Source: Acinetobacter geminorum
Lineage (GTDB): Bacteria; Pseudomonadota; Gammaproteobacteria; Pseudomonadales; Moraxellaceae
Direction of reading: 5' to 3'
Assembly: GCF_013009345.1 (NCBI RefSeq)
Contig: NZ_JABELE010000020.1
Location: 1-50,593 of the forward strand
Length of the DNA: 50,593 nt
Within the stretch, counting starts at the first letter, position 1. Each line of letters starts with the position of its first letter. Of this stretch, positions 8,400-16,735 are shown in pieces. Both the position numbers and the translations under genes were made by a program. The notes under the pieces were generated by a model. The model did not search any database. It was not told the DNA's origin and was given only the letters and a program-made list of their open reading frames with translations.

Positions 8400-9305
8400 A
8401 TGAAAAAATTTCTATGGTGGGGATTGAGCTTATGCTTATGCATGGGCTTACAAACAACACTTTTTGCTCAAAGCAATCTGCTAATTCATTCATCTCATCA
8501 GCCTTTAAAATACCGAATTGCTTTTATTGATCCGCGGTTTCAACTTACTAAAGAACAACTAGTTGAGGTAAGTCGGCAAGCTGCTGAAATCTGGCAAAAA
8601 GAAACTGGAAAGACCTATTTTATTTATGACTCACAGGCTCAATTGTCAATTAACTTAATCTATGATGATCATCAAATATTTAAAGATGAACAACAAAACA
8701 ATTTGGATGCACTTTTGCAAAAGCAGGAAGCATGGCATATTAAAAATGAAGAAATTATTCTAAATAAACAAGAAATTGCTCGACTATCAAGTGATTTAAA
8801 CAAGAAAAAGGCCAGTCTAAAAGCGGAGTTTGAACAATATCAACAAGGTGTAACGCGCTTTAATCAAGGAGAACATCATTACTCTAGTGCCAATAATTTA
8901 AAAGAATGGCAAAAACAACTAGAGCAAAAATCAGAAAATTTAGGCAATGAATCCAACAGTCTAAGTTTTAAAATTCAAGCACTTAACTTAAAGATTAAAG
9001 AGCTAAATCGAGAGCAAAGTGATTTAAGTGCCTTAAAAACACAATTCAAGTTAGAGCAAAAAACTAGTATTCAACCCTTCCATAAAGGATTATTCAGTCA
9101 AAACCAAATCCAGATTTACGGCTATGCTTCTTTAAATGATTTACGCTTGACCCTTGCTCATGAACTTGGGCATGCTTTAGGTCTAAAACATACTACCAAC
9201 CCAAAATCTTTAATGTATCCATATTTAAAAGAGCAAGATATTCATAACTTTAAATTAACAGATTCAGATTTAGATTTATTAGGATCAATTTATAGGTCCA
9301 ATTAA
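8400..9305 (+). CDS. secreted matrixin-like zinc metalloprotease with internal coiled coil (copy 1)
   Basis: A 301-residue protein with a signal peptide (about 1-23, ending LFAQ). Residues 37-90 carry the opening of a metzincin fold: YRIAFIDPRF, then the helix AAEIWQKETG, then a strand LSINLIYDD. A Gln/Lys/Glu-rich coiled coil of roughly 130 residues follows (about 95-225). The active-site helix HELGHALGLKH (254-264) supplies three zinc His and the catalytic Glu, and SLMYP forms the Met-turn. The coiled coil thus interrupts the protease domain. No cysteine-switch propeptide is visible. No strong ribosome site precedes the ATG. A paralogue follows immediately. The substrate is unknown. Confidence 0.82.
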   Translation: MKKFLWWGLSLCLCMGLQTTLFAQSNLLIHSSHQPLKYRIAFIDPRFQLTKEQLVEVSRQAAEIWQKETGKTYFIYDSQAQLSINLIYDDHQIFKDEQQNNLDALLQKQEAWHIKNEEIILNKQEIARLSSDLNKKKASLKAEFEQYQQGVTRFNQGEHHYSSANNLKEWQKQLEQKSENLGNESNSLSFKIQALNLKIKELNREQSDLSALKTQFKLEQKTSIQPFHKGLFSQNQIQIYGYASLNDLRLTLAHELGHALGLKHTTNPKSLMYPYLKEQDIHNFKLTDSDLDLLGSIYRSN

Positions 9306-9395
9306 GTAAAAATCATTAAAGTTAAATAATTAAAAAAACTAAATAAAATTAGATATATTAAATTTTTTCTAAAAAATAATTTGGCATTTGGCAAA

Positions 9396-9424
9396 AAATA
9401 ATGAGACTAAAGTCTCATTTATTT
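9396..9424 (+). terminator. probable terminator between the two metalloprotease genes
   Basis: ATGAGACT and AGTCTCAT pair around a two-base centre, flanked by A-rich and T-rich arms. The stem is modest in GC, so efficiency is uncertain. Confidence 0.6.
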
Positions 9425-9503
9425 ATCAAAATCGTACGTTTTTTGATTGATTTTTCATTTTATATTCTTATAATACGTTTTTTTTAAATCTCCCCCTTCG
9501 ATT

Positions 9504-10409
9504 ATGCGTTTAACATCTTTGTTATTAGGCGTAGCCTTCGCTTTTTCTAATTTTCAGGCTAATGCTAATCTTGCGACTCCAGCTCATACTCAAATCCAGC
9601 AAACAACAGGTCAACATTTGACTTATAAAATTGCTGATATTGATCCACGTTTTGGTTTAAGCCAAGACCAGTTGATTCAAATTAGTCAACAAGCTGCGGA
9701 CATTTGGAAACAAGGCACTGGACATGATTATTTTACTTATGATCCAAATGCAAAATTAGAAATTCGTTTAGTTTACGATAATAGCCAAAGCCGTTCTGAA
9801 CAGCGTCAAAAAATCGCAGCTCAGTTCCAACAAGAACAGCAACGTGTAATTGATGAACAGCAACAAATTAAGCAATTGAAGCAAACTTTAAGTCAAACTC
9901 AGTCTAACCTTGAAAGTAAAAAGCAGATTTTGAACGAAAAATTGAAAAATTTTGACCAGCAAATGATGCAACTTAACCAAGGAAAATTAGCACCTGAATA
10001 TAGTGCCAAATCTCTGGCTAAAACTCAAAAAGAGTTGCAAAAACAAACTGTTGCTTTAAAGAAAGAAATTGCTGCATATAATCAGCAAGCTAAAGACTTA
10101 AATGTCAAAGTTACTCATTTTAATCAGATTAATAATGAGTTTAATAATTCATTGAACCAATTTAAGCAAAATGCTCAAGCGGATGTCTTTAAAAAAGGTA
10201 TCTACAACGGCAAACAAATTGTGATTTATGAGTTTAAGTCTATTGATGATTTACGTTTAACGATTGCTCATGAGTTAGGACATGCACTTGGTTTAAAACA
10301 TAGTGATCAACCAAATGCATTGATGTACTCAGTACGTAAAGATGGTGACAAAAAAATCACTGGCCTTACTGATGCTGACCGTGATCTATTAAGTAATTTA
10401 CCTCAGTAA
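9504..10409 (+). CDS. secreted matrixin-like zinc metalloprotease with internal coiled coil (copy 2)
   Basis: This is a tandem paralogue of the preceding gene with the same length (301 residues) and layout. It has a signal peptide (about 1-22, ending QANA), a first fold segment LTYKIADIDPRF / AADIWKQGTGHDYF / IRLVYD, and a coiled coil (about 95-230). The zinc motif HELGHALGLKH (256-266) is followed by the Met-turn ALMYS. The catalytic ends are much more alike than the coiled coils, whose sequences differ while their heptad-like character is kept. It is probably periplasmic or secreted. It has its own upstream region, so the two may be expressed separately. No ribosome site is evident, as with copy 1. 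Confidence 0.82.
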   Translation: MRLTSLLLGVAFAFSNFQANANLATPAHTQIQQTTGQHLTYKIADIDPRFGLSQDQLIQISQQAADIWKQGTGHDYFTYDPNAKLEIRLVYDNSQSRSEQRQKIAAQFQQEQQRVIDEQQQIKQLKQTLSQTQSNLESKKQILNEKLKNFDQQMMQLNQGKLAPEYSAKSLAKTQKELQKQTVALKKEIAAYNQQAKDLNVKVTHFNQINNEFNNSLNQFKQNAQADVFKKGIYNGKQIVIYEFKSIDDLRLTIAHELGHALGLKHSDQPNALMYSVRKDGDKKITGLTDADRDLLSNLPQ

Positions 10410-10429
10410 TTAAAAGCTTGATATAAAAT

Positions 10430-10457
10430 GATGTATCTATTTCTAGGTAGATACATC
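10430..10457. repeat. perfect 10-bp inverted repeat
   Basis: GATGTATCTA (10430-10439) and TAGATACATC (10448-10457) are exact complements around an eight-base loop. No T-run follows on either strand, so it is a poor terminator. It lies between the second metalloprotease and the small acidic protein gene, and could be an operator or an mRNA structure. Confidence 0.6.
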
Positions 10458-10522
10458 GAAATTGATATCAAAGTCATGTTATTGTGGTCATAAGAGCTAA
10501 CGAAAATAGAATGGAGATCAAG

Positions 10523-10885
10523 ATGAGTTATTATCATATCCTGATTGAAGTAAATGATCATATCAGCACAATTGAACAGACTCGCGATATTGAACTGTTT
10601 GATATTATTGAAATTAAACCATATCTCCATTCTATTCTAATTCCCTTTTTCAATGAGCATGAAATCGAGCTTGAGGATGAAAATATCGAATATAAAGATA
10701 TTCTTCATCTTGAAGTAAAACAGACTCTGTTACCGATTGAACATTTAATTGAAGAAGAGCAAAAGCAATTACCAAGTGATACTGATGTCACGATCACTGC
10801 GTATGAAATCTTTAATGATCGTGATTTAAGCCAAGATGTTACGTCAGTTATTTTTGATATTTTGGAAGCAGTTAAATTAGAGTAA
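10523..10885 (+). CDS. small acidic protein of unknown function
   Basis: A 120-residue cytosolic protein rich in Glu, Asp, Ile and Leu, with no signal peptide or membrane segment. It starts MSYYHILIEVNDH. I chose this ATG because GGAG lies six bases upstream; longer in-frame starts lack a ribosome site. A central strongly acidic segment (about 45-65, HEIELEDENIEYKD) separates two mixed strand/helix stretches. I do not recognise the family. It has its own terminator and no obvious operon partner. The perfect inverted repeat about 65 bases upstream may bear on its control. Confidence 0.7.
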   Translation: MSYYHILIEVNDHISTIEQTRDIELFDIIEIKPYLHSILIPFFNEHEIELEDENIEYKDILHLEVKQTLLPIEHLIEEEQKQLPSDTDVTITAYEIFNDRDLSQDVTSVIFDILEAVKLE

Positions 10886-10904
10886 TCATCTTATATAAGT
10901 ACCT

Positions 10905-10940
10905 ATAAAAAAGGTCTGCATGAGCAGACCTTTTTTATTA
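10905..10940. terminator. bidirectional terminator between the acidic protein gene and mltB-like gene
   Basis: AAAAAAGGTCTGC and GCAGACCTTTTTT pair around ATGA, with A- and T-runs on either side. It serves convergent genes. Confidence 0.92.
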
Positions 10941-10948
10941 TTTTCAGA

Positions 10949-12241
10949 TTATTGCATCATTTTCTGAGCTTGTTCTTGACGGAATGCACGTAAAATTTGT
11001 TGCCCTGCCCGTCCCGTTGGGTTTAAACCTAAACGAGTTTGCTCCTGACGAATAGCTACGCGAGTTTTATCTCCAATAAGGCCGTCAACTGCACCAATAT
11101 CATAGCCACGATTAATCAAAAACTGTTGGATTTCACGACGTTCTGCACGTGAAGTTCCTGGATCATCAGTTGGCCAAGACGCAACAAATGGACCAGCACC
11201 TTTTATACGATCAGATAAATGTGCTATCGCAAGTCCATAGCTTTCCGCAGCGTTATAGCTGTAGATAGCATCAAAATTCTTAAATACTAAAAATACTGGA
11301 CCATTTACACCTGCAGGTGCCATTAAACCCGCTGAAGTATTGCCAGATAAAGCTCCTTGAACAAGTGGAGAACCATCAATTCGGGTTACCCCTCGTGCAC
11401 TCCAGCTACTTAAAGCTTTCTTTGAACGTCGCCCTTCTCCATCAATTGACATACCTTGGGGAACTTTGACTTCAAAACCCCACGGCATTCCTGTTTGCCA
11501 ACCTGCTTTATTTAAGAAATTAGCTGTTGAAGCCAGCGCATCAGCTGTACTCGACACTAAATCTCGACGACTATCTCCATCAAAATCAACAGCTAAACGT
11601 TCATAGGTAGATGGCATAAATTGAGTATGGCCAAATGCCCCAGCCCATGAACCTTTCAATTGATCTTCGGTTAAGTCACCACGTTGTAAAATACGCATAG
11701 TGGCAAAAAACTCAGTGCGGAAATAACTTTGTCGACGCCCTTCACAACTTAAAGTCCCGAGTGCTTGTAATAAAGGATATTTTCCAGAAATATCACCAAA
11801 ATTACTTTCAACCCCCCACACTGCTACAATTGTTTCCGGCGGCACACCATAAGTTTGAGAAGCACGGTTTAAAACATCTCGATGTTGCGCCAGTTTTTGT
11901 TTACCAAGCTCAACGCGCTCTTCATCAACTAGACCAGAAAGATAATCCCAAATTGGTGTCGAAAATTCTGGTTGATAGTTTAATTTATCAATAACTGAAT
12001 AATCTGGGGTCAAGTTTTGGGTATAACGATCATAAGTGGTACCCGATACTCCAGCAGCAATTGCTTGAGAACGTAAATTTGCCAAACAGCTTTGGAAGTT
12101 ATTATTAGGCGTATAATCTCCGCTCGTCACTACTGGAACAGTAGCACTGCTAGATATTGTAGAACCATTAATTACGAGCTCTGCTTGAGCCTGAGTCATC
12201 GCTAAAAATACAGAGCCAACAATACAAGAAAAACGTCGCAT
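10949..12241 (-). CDS. lytic murein transglycosylase, MltB family, with peptidoglycan-binding domain
   Basis: A 430-residue secreted protein with a signal peptide (about 1-20, ending AQA). The SLT_2/MltB catalytic domain (about 50-340) shows AVWGVESNFGDISG with the catalytic Glu, then GAFGHTQFMPSTY and the SYNAAESYGLAIAHL motif. A C-terminal PG_binding_1 domain (about 360-420, RGYDIGAVDGLIGDKTRVAI) anchors it to the wall. It should cleave the MurNAc-GlcNAc bond to 1,6-anhydro-muropeptides. That links it to two recycling genes in the window, mpl and anmK. There is no lipobox, so it is a soluble MltB-like enzyme. Its promoter must lie inside the AT-palindrome array. Confidence 0.9.
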   Translation of the reverse strand: MRRFSCIVGSVFLAMTQAQAELVINGSTISSSATVPVVTSGDYTPNNNFQSCLANLRSQAIAAGVSGTTYDRYTQNLTPDYSVIDKLNYQPEFSTPIWDYLSGLVDEERVELGKQKLAQHRDVLNRASQTYGVPPETIVAVWGVESNFGDISGKYPLLQALGTLSCEGRRQSYFRTEFFATMRILQRGDLTEDQLKGSWAGAFGHTQFMPSTYERLAVDFDGDSRRDLVSSTADALASTANFLNKAGWQTGMPWGFEVKVPQGMSIDGEGRRSKKALSSWSARGVTRIDGSPLVQGALSGNTSAGLMAPAGVNGPVFLVFKNFDAIYSYNAAESYGLAIAHLSDRIKGAGPFVASWPTDDPGTSRAERREIQQFLINRGYDIGAVDGLIGDKTRVAIRQEQTRLGLNPTGRAGQQILRAFRQEQAQKMMQ

Positions 12242-12498
12242 ATTATCCTAGTTCGATTTTTAAATTTAAATTTGTAAGTACCATACCATTATGAGTCCAA
12301 AATTTCAGAGAGAAAACGTAAATTTAAATTCATACTCTCTACTTTAAATTCATTTCCCATATTTTAAATTCAAATTTTCTACTTTATTTTTGAATTTAAA
12401 ATTCTCTAGATCCAAATTATTAGTTTTGAATTCAAAAACGGCACTCGAGTTTAAATTCAAAAGTACTTATTTAAATTTAAAATACAAACCTCTCCTTG

Positions 12499-12520
12499 TT
12501 GTGGATAACTTTATCCACAA
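12499..12520. promoter_or_regulatory. inverted pair of perfect DnaA boxes
   Basis: TTGTGGATAA and TTATCCACAA are exact complements separated by CT, giving two head-to-head consensus DnaA boxes (TTATCCACA). Confidence 0.8.
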
Positions 12521-12725
12521 TACAGCCAAAACACCTCTACCCCTTAATTCTATTCTATATCACCTTATTATTTATTACAGGTTAGAGCCAGTCACCACAG
12601 AAATCCGTATTTTTAAATTTAAAATCAGCCAAAATTTTTAAATTCAAAACTTCATACCAATTGACTTCTATTTTTGAATTTAAAAAGATACATCCAACTC
12701 TCTCATTTAAATTTAAAAATACTTT

Positions 12726-12774
12726 TGTGGATAACTAATTTTAAATTCAAAAGTTCCAATTAAAGTTATCCATA
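12726..12774. promoter_or_regulatory. further DnaA boxes in the array
   Basis: A perfect box on the minus strand lies at 12726-12734 (TGTGGATAA). A near match TTATCCATA lies at 12766-12774. Both sit between copies of the AT palindrome. Confidence 0.7.
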
Positions 12775-12819
12775 ACCCAAAAATATGAATGTTCTATTAT
12801 TTTTTAAATTTAAAAGATA

Positions 12820-12846
12820 AAAAAAGCGATCCGAAGATCGCTTTTT
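12820..12846 (-). terminator. intrinsic terminator of purK
   Basis: AAAAAGCGATC pairs with GATCGCTTTTT around CGAA. It lies 19 bases beyond the purK stop. Confidence 0.92.
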
Positions 12847-12864
12847 AGAGTATTAAATTTACTT

Positions 12865-13986
12865 TTAGAGGGTCATATCTGCTGTTAAAGCGAGTGGTTC
12901 TGGCAAAATTTCTGCCAATTGACGACATAAATTCGTCAATTCATTACTATCCACAGGCATTAAAGTGATATGGCCTAATTTGCGGCCAGCACGTTCAGAC
13001 TTGTTATAAAGATGTAGATGAGCACCATTTAAGGCAAGTACATCTTCAGTTTTAGGATGCTGACCGATGATATTGATCATAACCGTTGGGCGAACAACGT
13101 CTGTTGAGCCTAATGGTAAACCTGCAACAGCTCGAATATGGTTTTCAAACTGAGAACAGACCGCGCCTTCAATTGACCAGTGGCCTGAGTTATGCACACG
13201 CGGTGCCATCTCATTTGCACACAAACCTTGTTCTGTTACAAATAGCTCTAGAGTCAGCACGCCAACATAGTTGAGATGATTCAGCAAACGTGTAATGTAG
13301 TCTTGAGCAACAGGTTGCAAAGCTTCACTATTTGGTGCCGGAACAATTGAATGCGATAAAATACCATTATGATGATGGTTTTCAGCCAGAGGCCAAGTTT
13401 TTACTTCACCATTTTGGCCACGCACCGCAATAATTGAAACTTCGCGAGAGAATTTAACAAAGCTTTCGGCAACTAGACTTTTTGCAGGACCAAGCTCAGC
13501 CCAAGCAGTATCAATCTGGTCTTCTGAACGAAGTACAAACTGGCCTTTGCCGTCATATCCACCAGTTGCAGTCTTAAGCACGATCGGTAAACCAAGCTCA
13601 GCCACAGCCTTTTTCAAGCTTTCTAAGCTATCTACAGCACGATACGGCGCAACAGGAATAGTAAGCTCATCAAACAATGCTTTTTCTGACAAACGATTTT
13701 GCGCAGTTGCTAAAGCAACACGGGGAGGGTGCAATGTTTTGGTTTGTGTCAAAACATCAACATCTTCAACTGGCGTATTTTCAAACTCAAGACTGAAAAC
13801 ATCAGCACTTTCAATAAACTGCTTTAAACCTTGCTCATCTTGACTAGAAAAAACTTGGCCTAAAACACCTGCTGGACAATCTGTATTTGCTTCAAAAAAA
13901 GTACATTGAATATTTAATGGTAAAGCTGCTTGCGCCATCATACGGCCCAATTGCCCACCACCAAAAATACCGATAGTTTTATCCAT
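12865..13986 (-). CDS. purK: N5-carboxyaminoimidazole ribonucleotide synthetase
   Basis: PurK carboxylates AIR to N5-CAIR with ATP and bicarbonate in de novo purine synthesis. The 373-residue protein opens with a GIFGGGQLGRMMAQAA nucleotide-fold motif and has the ATP-grasp domain (about 110-290: VLKTATGGYDGKGQF, VAESFVKFSREVSIIAVR). It includes the metal and phosphate site LCANEMAPRVHNSGHWSIEGA. Length is typical. It starts nine bases after the purE stop, and the pair forms an operon ended by the hairpin at 12820. Confidence 0.97.
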   Translation of the reverse strand: MDKTIGIFGGGQLGRMMAQAALPLNIQCTFFEANTDCPAGVLGQVFSSQDEQGLKQFIESADVFSLEFENTPVEDVDVLTQTKTLHPPRVALATAQNRLSEKALFDELTIPVAPYRAVDSLESLKKAVAELGLPIVLKTATGGYDGKGQFVLRSEDQIDTAWAELGPAKSLVAESFVKFSREVSIIAVRGQNGEVKTWPLAENHHHNGILSHSIVPAPNSEALQPVAQDYITRLLNHLNYVGVLTLELFVTEQGLCANEMAPRVHNSGHWSIEGAVCSQFENHIRAVAGLPLGSTDVVRPTVMINIIGQHPKTEDVLALNGAHLHLYNKSERAGRKLGHITLMPVDSNELTNLCRQLAEILPEPLALTADMTL

Positions 13987-13995
13987 TTCAGCCTC

Positions 13996-14508
13996 TTACA
14001 CCTGACCCGGAATATTGTTGCTTGCAACTTTATCAGTTTGCGCAGCACGGAAATCAGCAACATTTTTTGCGATTTCTGGACGAGTTAAACCTAAGATTTG
14101 TGCAGCCATAATCGCAGCATTGGTCGCACCAGCTGGACCAATCGCTAAAGTACCCACTGCGATACCTGCTGGCATTTGTACAATTGAAAGTAATGAATCT
14201 ACACCATTTAAAATTGATGATTTAACTGGTACACCCAACACAGGTAAGTCAGTTTTTGCGGCACACATACCTGGTAAGTGCGCAGCACCACCAGCGCCTG
14301 CAATAATCACTTGAATACCGCGATCACGCGCAGTTTCGGCATATTCAAATAAACGGTCTGGAGTACGATGAGCAGATACCACTTCCGCTTCAAATGGGAC
14401 ACCAAGCTGTTTAAGCATATTGGCAGTATGTTCAAGCGTTGCCCAATCGGACTGGGAACCCATGATAATTCCGACTAAAGGTTGGGTATCTGTTGCGACC
14501 GCGTTCAT
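13996..14508 (-). CDS. purE: N5-carboxyaminoimidazole ribonucleotide mutase
   Basis: PurE moves the carboxyl group of N5-CAIR to give CAIR, the step after PurK. The 170-residue class I enzyme shows GIIMGSQSDWATL, the active-site EVVSAHRTPDRLFEYA, and AGAGGAAHLPGM. I start at the ATG at 14508 (MNAVATDTQ); ATG 14514 and TTG 14520 are in frame upstream but add little. The conserved domain begins about ten residues in. It is the first gene of the purEK operon, with a matching promoter about 75 bases upstream. Confidence 0.97.
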   Translation of the reverse strand: MNAVATDTQPLVGIIMGSQSDWATLEHTANMLKQLGVPFEAEVVSAHRTPDRLFEYAETARDRGIQVIIAGAGGAAHLPGMCAAKTDLPVLGVPVKSSILNGVDSLLSIVQMPAGIAVGTLAIGPAGATNAAIMAAQILGLTRPEIAKNVADFRAAQTDKVASNNIPGQV

Positions 14509-14583
14509 TGGCATTTCCAAAGCGTAAAATGGTAAAACTCGACTTGTACCAAGCCAAGCATGAGAGAAAAAGATGAGGCCAAT

Positions 14584-14611
14584 ATTATAGCTGTTTTTTC
14601 ACTCACCCCAA
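14584..14611 (-). promoter_or_regulatory. sigma70-type promoter of purEK
   Basis: Read leftward, TTGGGG (14606-14611) and TATAAT (14584-14589) are 16 bases apart, about 75 bases before the purE start. I cannot identify a purine operator. Confidence 0.6.
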
Positions 14612-14690
14612 AGCCCAAGTTTATGAGGAAAAAGCATGAATCCGATGGATTTAACAACGATCTATCCGAAAACAAGATTTTGATTAATTT

Positions 14691-15056
14691 TTACTGGCTT
14701 CTAAATACGAAATAAACACAACCAAATAGGCATAACATTGCCCATAAGTAATCGAGTTTAAAGGGTTGCTTAAACAAGAAAATCATAAATGGCACAAACA
14801 CAACTAGGGTAACCACTTCTTGAGTGATCTTCATTTCACCGAGTAACCAGCCTTGTGCGCTTAGCATACGAGTGGCAGGGATCATAAAACTATATTCAAG
14901 TAAGGCAATAATCCACCCGAATAGAATTGCTTGCCAGAGTGGGGCATGGTGCAAAAACTTAAGATGCCCATACCATGCAAGTGTCATAAAGCAGTTAGAA
15001 ATAATTAATAGCGTAAAAGCTAAAACCGTTGGGCTCAAAGGCACATCCTTCATCAT
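14691..15056 (-). CDS. small four-helix membrane protein, DMT/DUF486 type
   Basis: A 121-residue integral membrane protein with about four hydrophobic helices. Helix 1 is VLAFTLLIISNCFMTLAW, followed by segments around ILFGWIIALLEYSFMIP, VVTLVVFVPFMIFLF and YLWAMLCLFGCVYFV. The sequence fits the DUF486 family, small proteins distantly related to drug/metabolite transporters with no assigned substrate. The start is uncertain: GTG 15059, ATG 15056 and ATG 15053 are consecutive and none has a ribosome site. It is a single gene between purEK and mpl. Its function is unknown. Confidence 0.78.
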   Translation of the reverse strand: MMKDVPLSPTVLAFTLLIISNCFMTLAWYGHLKFLHHAPLWQAILFGWIIALLEYSFMIPATRMLSAQGWLLGEMKITQEVVTLVVFVPFMIFLFKQPFKLDYLWAMLCLFGCVYFVFRSQ

Positions 15057-15293
15057 CACGATGATTTAAGTATTTTAACGATACAAAATATTATAAAAGA
15101 TAAAACTGTAATTCAGCTTAAATCCAAAAAATAAAGCTGTAGTTTTATCCGGGCCTCAAACACATAGAACAACAACGATTTTTGACTATCTTTTCGAGTT
15201 TAGCCTTGCTATCGTTGCTGGCAAATTTATCAATAATGCACACACAGCAATTCATTTTAATGTTGTGTACAAAAGCAGTGGAGAAGGCGAGCA

Positions 15294-16667
15294 ATGCATC
15301 TGCATATCTTGGGTATTTGTGGCACTTTTATGGGCTCTTTAGCACTTTTGGCTCGTGATTTAGGACATAAGGTAACCGGTTCCGATTTAAACGTTTACCC
15401 ACCGATGTCTACCCAGTTAGAAAATGCAGGCATTACACTCATGCAAGGCTATGATCGTAGTCATTTACAGCCTCATCCGGACTTGGTTATTGTCGGCAAT
15501 GCCATGAAACGTGGTATTGATGCTGTGGAATATATGCTGAACGAAGGCTTACCATATATTTCTGGCCCTCAGTTTCTTGCAGATCATGTTTTACAAGGCA
15601 AACATGTCCTTGGTGTAGCAGGTACTCACGGGAAAACAACAACTACGACCATGTTGGCTTGGGTACTTGATCAAGCTGGTTTAAATCCGGGCTTTTTAAT
15701 TGGTGGTGTTCCACTTGGTTTTAGTGAAAGTGCTCGTTTAGGCGGTGGAAAATACTTCTGTGTTGAAGCCGATGAATATGACTCTGCTTTTTTTGATAAG
15801 CGTTCTAAGTTTGTTCACTATCACCCAAAAACGGCAATTTTAAATAACCTTGAATTTGACCATGCCGATATTTTTGATGACCTAGCAGCGATTCAAAAAC
15901 AGTTCCATCATCTTGTGCGTACCATTCCAAGTGAAGGCCGTATTATTGCGCCGATTACTGAAACGCATATTGATGAAGTGCTTGAAATGGGTTGCTGGAC
16001 ACCAGTAATTCGTACAAGTTTAGAAGCAAATGAAAAAGCTGCTTTGTCTGCCGAACTCATTTCAATTGATGGCAGCCATTTTAAAATACTCGAAAATGGC
16101 AATGTCGTTGGCGAAGTGAAGTGGAGCATGACTGGTCAACATAGCGTAGCGAATGCTTTGGCCACGATTGCAGCCGCTCAACATGTAGGTGTTACGCTTG
16201 AACAAGCTTGTGAAGCTTTGTCTAACTTTGGCGGTGTAAAACGTCGTATGGAGTTGTTAGGCACAGTCAATGGTATTGAAGTCTATGATGACTTTGCTCA
16301 CCATCCAACAGCAATTGACACAACTTTAGATGGCGCACGCAAACGCTTAGGCGAACGCCGTTTATGGGCCATTATTGAACCACGTTCAAACACCATGCGT
16401 ATGGGCAGTCATAAAGATGGCTTAGCACACTCAGCACGCTTAGCAGACGAAGTCATCTGGTATCAGCCAGAAGGCTTAGATTGGGATTTACAACCAGTGA
16501 TTGAAGCTGCTTCTAACCATGCTCAAGTGAGCCGTTCACTTGATGAAATTATTGAGCGTATTGTCAATGAAGCAGGTGAGGGCGATGCCGTTGTAATTAT
16601 GTCTAATGGTGGCTTTGGTGGCTTACATCAAAAATTAATGAGCGCATTAAAAGCAAAAGCTGCTTAA
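15294..16667 (+). CDS. mpl: UDP-MurNAc:L-Ala-gamma-D-Glu-meso-DAP ligase
   Basis: Mpl joins recycled tripeptide from degraded peptidoglycan to UDP-MurNAc. This saves the stepwise MurC-MurD-MurE additions. The 457-residue protein has the Mur ligase layout: an N-terminal Rossmann domain (HILGICGTFMGSLALLARDLGH), the central ATPase with GTHGKTTTTTM (about 109-119) and ADEYDSAFF, and a C-terminal domain with YDDFAHHPTAI. The GTF...G variation at the start, rather than the MurC form, points to Mpl. A GGAG/AAGG ribosome region precedes the ATG. Other recycling functions in the window are the MltB-type transglycosylase and anmK. Confidence 0.96.
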   Translation: MHLHILGICGTFMGSLALLARDLGHKVTGSDLNVYPPMSTQLENAGITLMQGYDRSHLQPHPDLVIVGNAMKRGIDAVEYMLNEGLPYISGPQFLADHVLQGKHVLGVAGTHGKTTTTTMLAWVLDQAGLNPGFLIGGVPLGFSESARLGGGKYFCVEADEYDSAFFDKRSKFVHYHPKTAILNNLEFDHADIFDDLAAIQKQFHHLVRTIPSEGRIIAPITETHIDEVLEMGCWTPVIRTSLEANEKAALSAELISIDGSHFKILENGNVVGEVKWSMTGQHSVANALATIAAAQHVGVTLEQACEALSNFGGVKRRMELLGTVNGIEVYDDFAHHPTAIDTTLDGARKRLGERRLWAIIEPRSNTMRMGSHKDGLAHSARLADEVIWYQPEGLDWDLQPVIEAASNHAQVSRSLDEIIERIVNEAGEGDAVVIMSNGGFGGLHQKLMSALKAKAA

Positions 16668-16687
16668 ATTTCGCTTTAGATGATTCA

Positions 16688-16725
16688 ATAAAAAACGGGT
16701 TTCAAATTGAAACCCATTTTTTATA
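16688..16725. terminator. bidirectional terminator between mpl and the LtrA-like gene
   Basis: GGGTTTCAA and TTGAAACCC pair tightly. The A-rich left arm and T-rich right arm serve convergent genes on both strands. Confidence 0.85.
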
Positions 16726-16735
16726 TCAGTGACTT

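Larger units (their letters stand above)
12259..12814. repeat. array of 12 TTTRAATTYAAA palindromes with DnaA boxes
   Basis: Exact copies of the 12-base palindrome start at 12259, 12363, 12389, 12425, 12450, 12470, 12612, 12637, 12673, 12706, 12740 and 12803. Two more match at 10 of 12 (12323, 12343). Two subarrays flank a DnaA-box palindrome. No gene is supported here; the longest forward ORF is low-complexity and crosses the repeats. The same palindrome occurs in oriC and I did not notice exact copies elsewhere in the window. Its binding protein is unknown. Confidence 0.85.

Noticed and set aside
12390..12641. 83-codon forward ORF inside the AT-palindrome array
   Set aside because: It is low-complexity, crosses the repeats and DnaA boxes, and has no ribosome site.
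12259..12814. Regular repeats resembling a CRISPR array
   Set aside because: The unit is a 12-base AT palindrome with variable 8-130 base gaps, there are no unique uniform spacers, and no cas genes are nearby.
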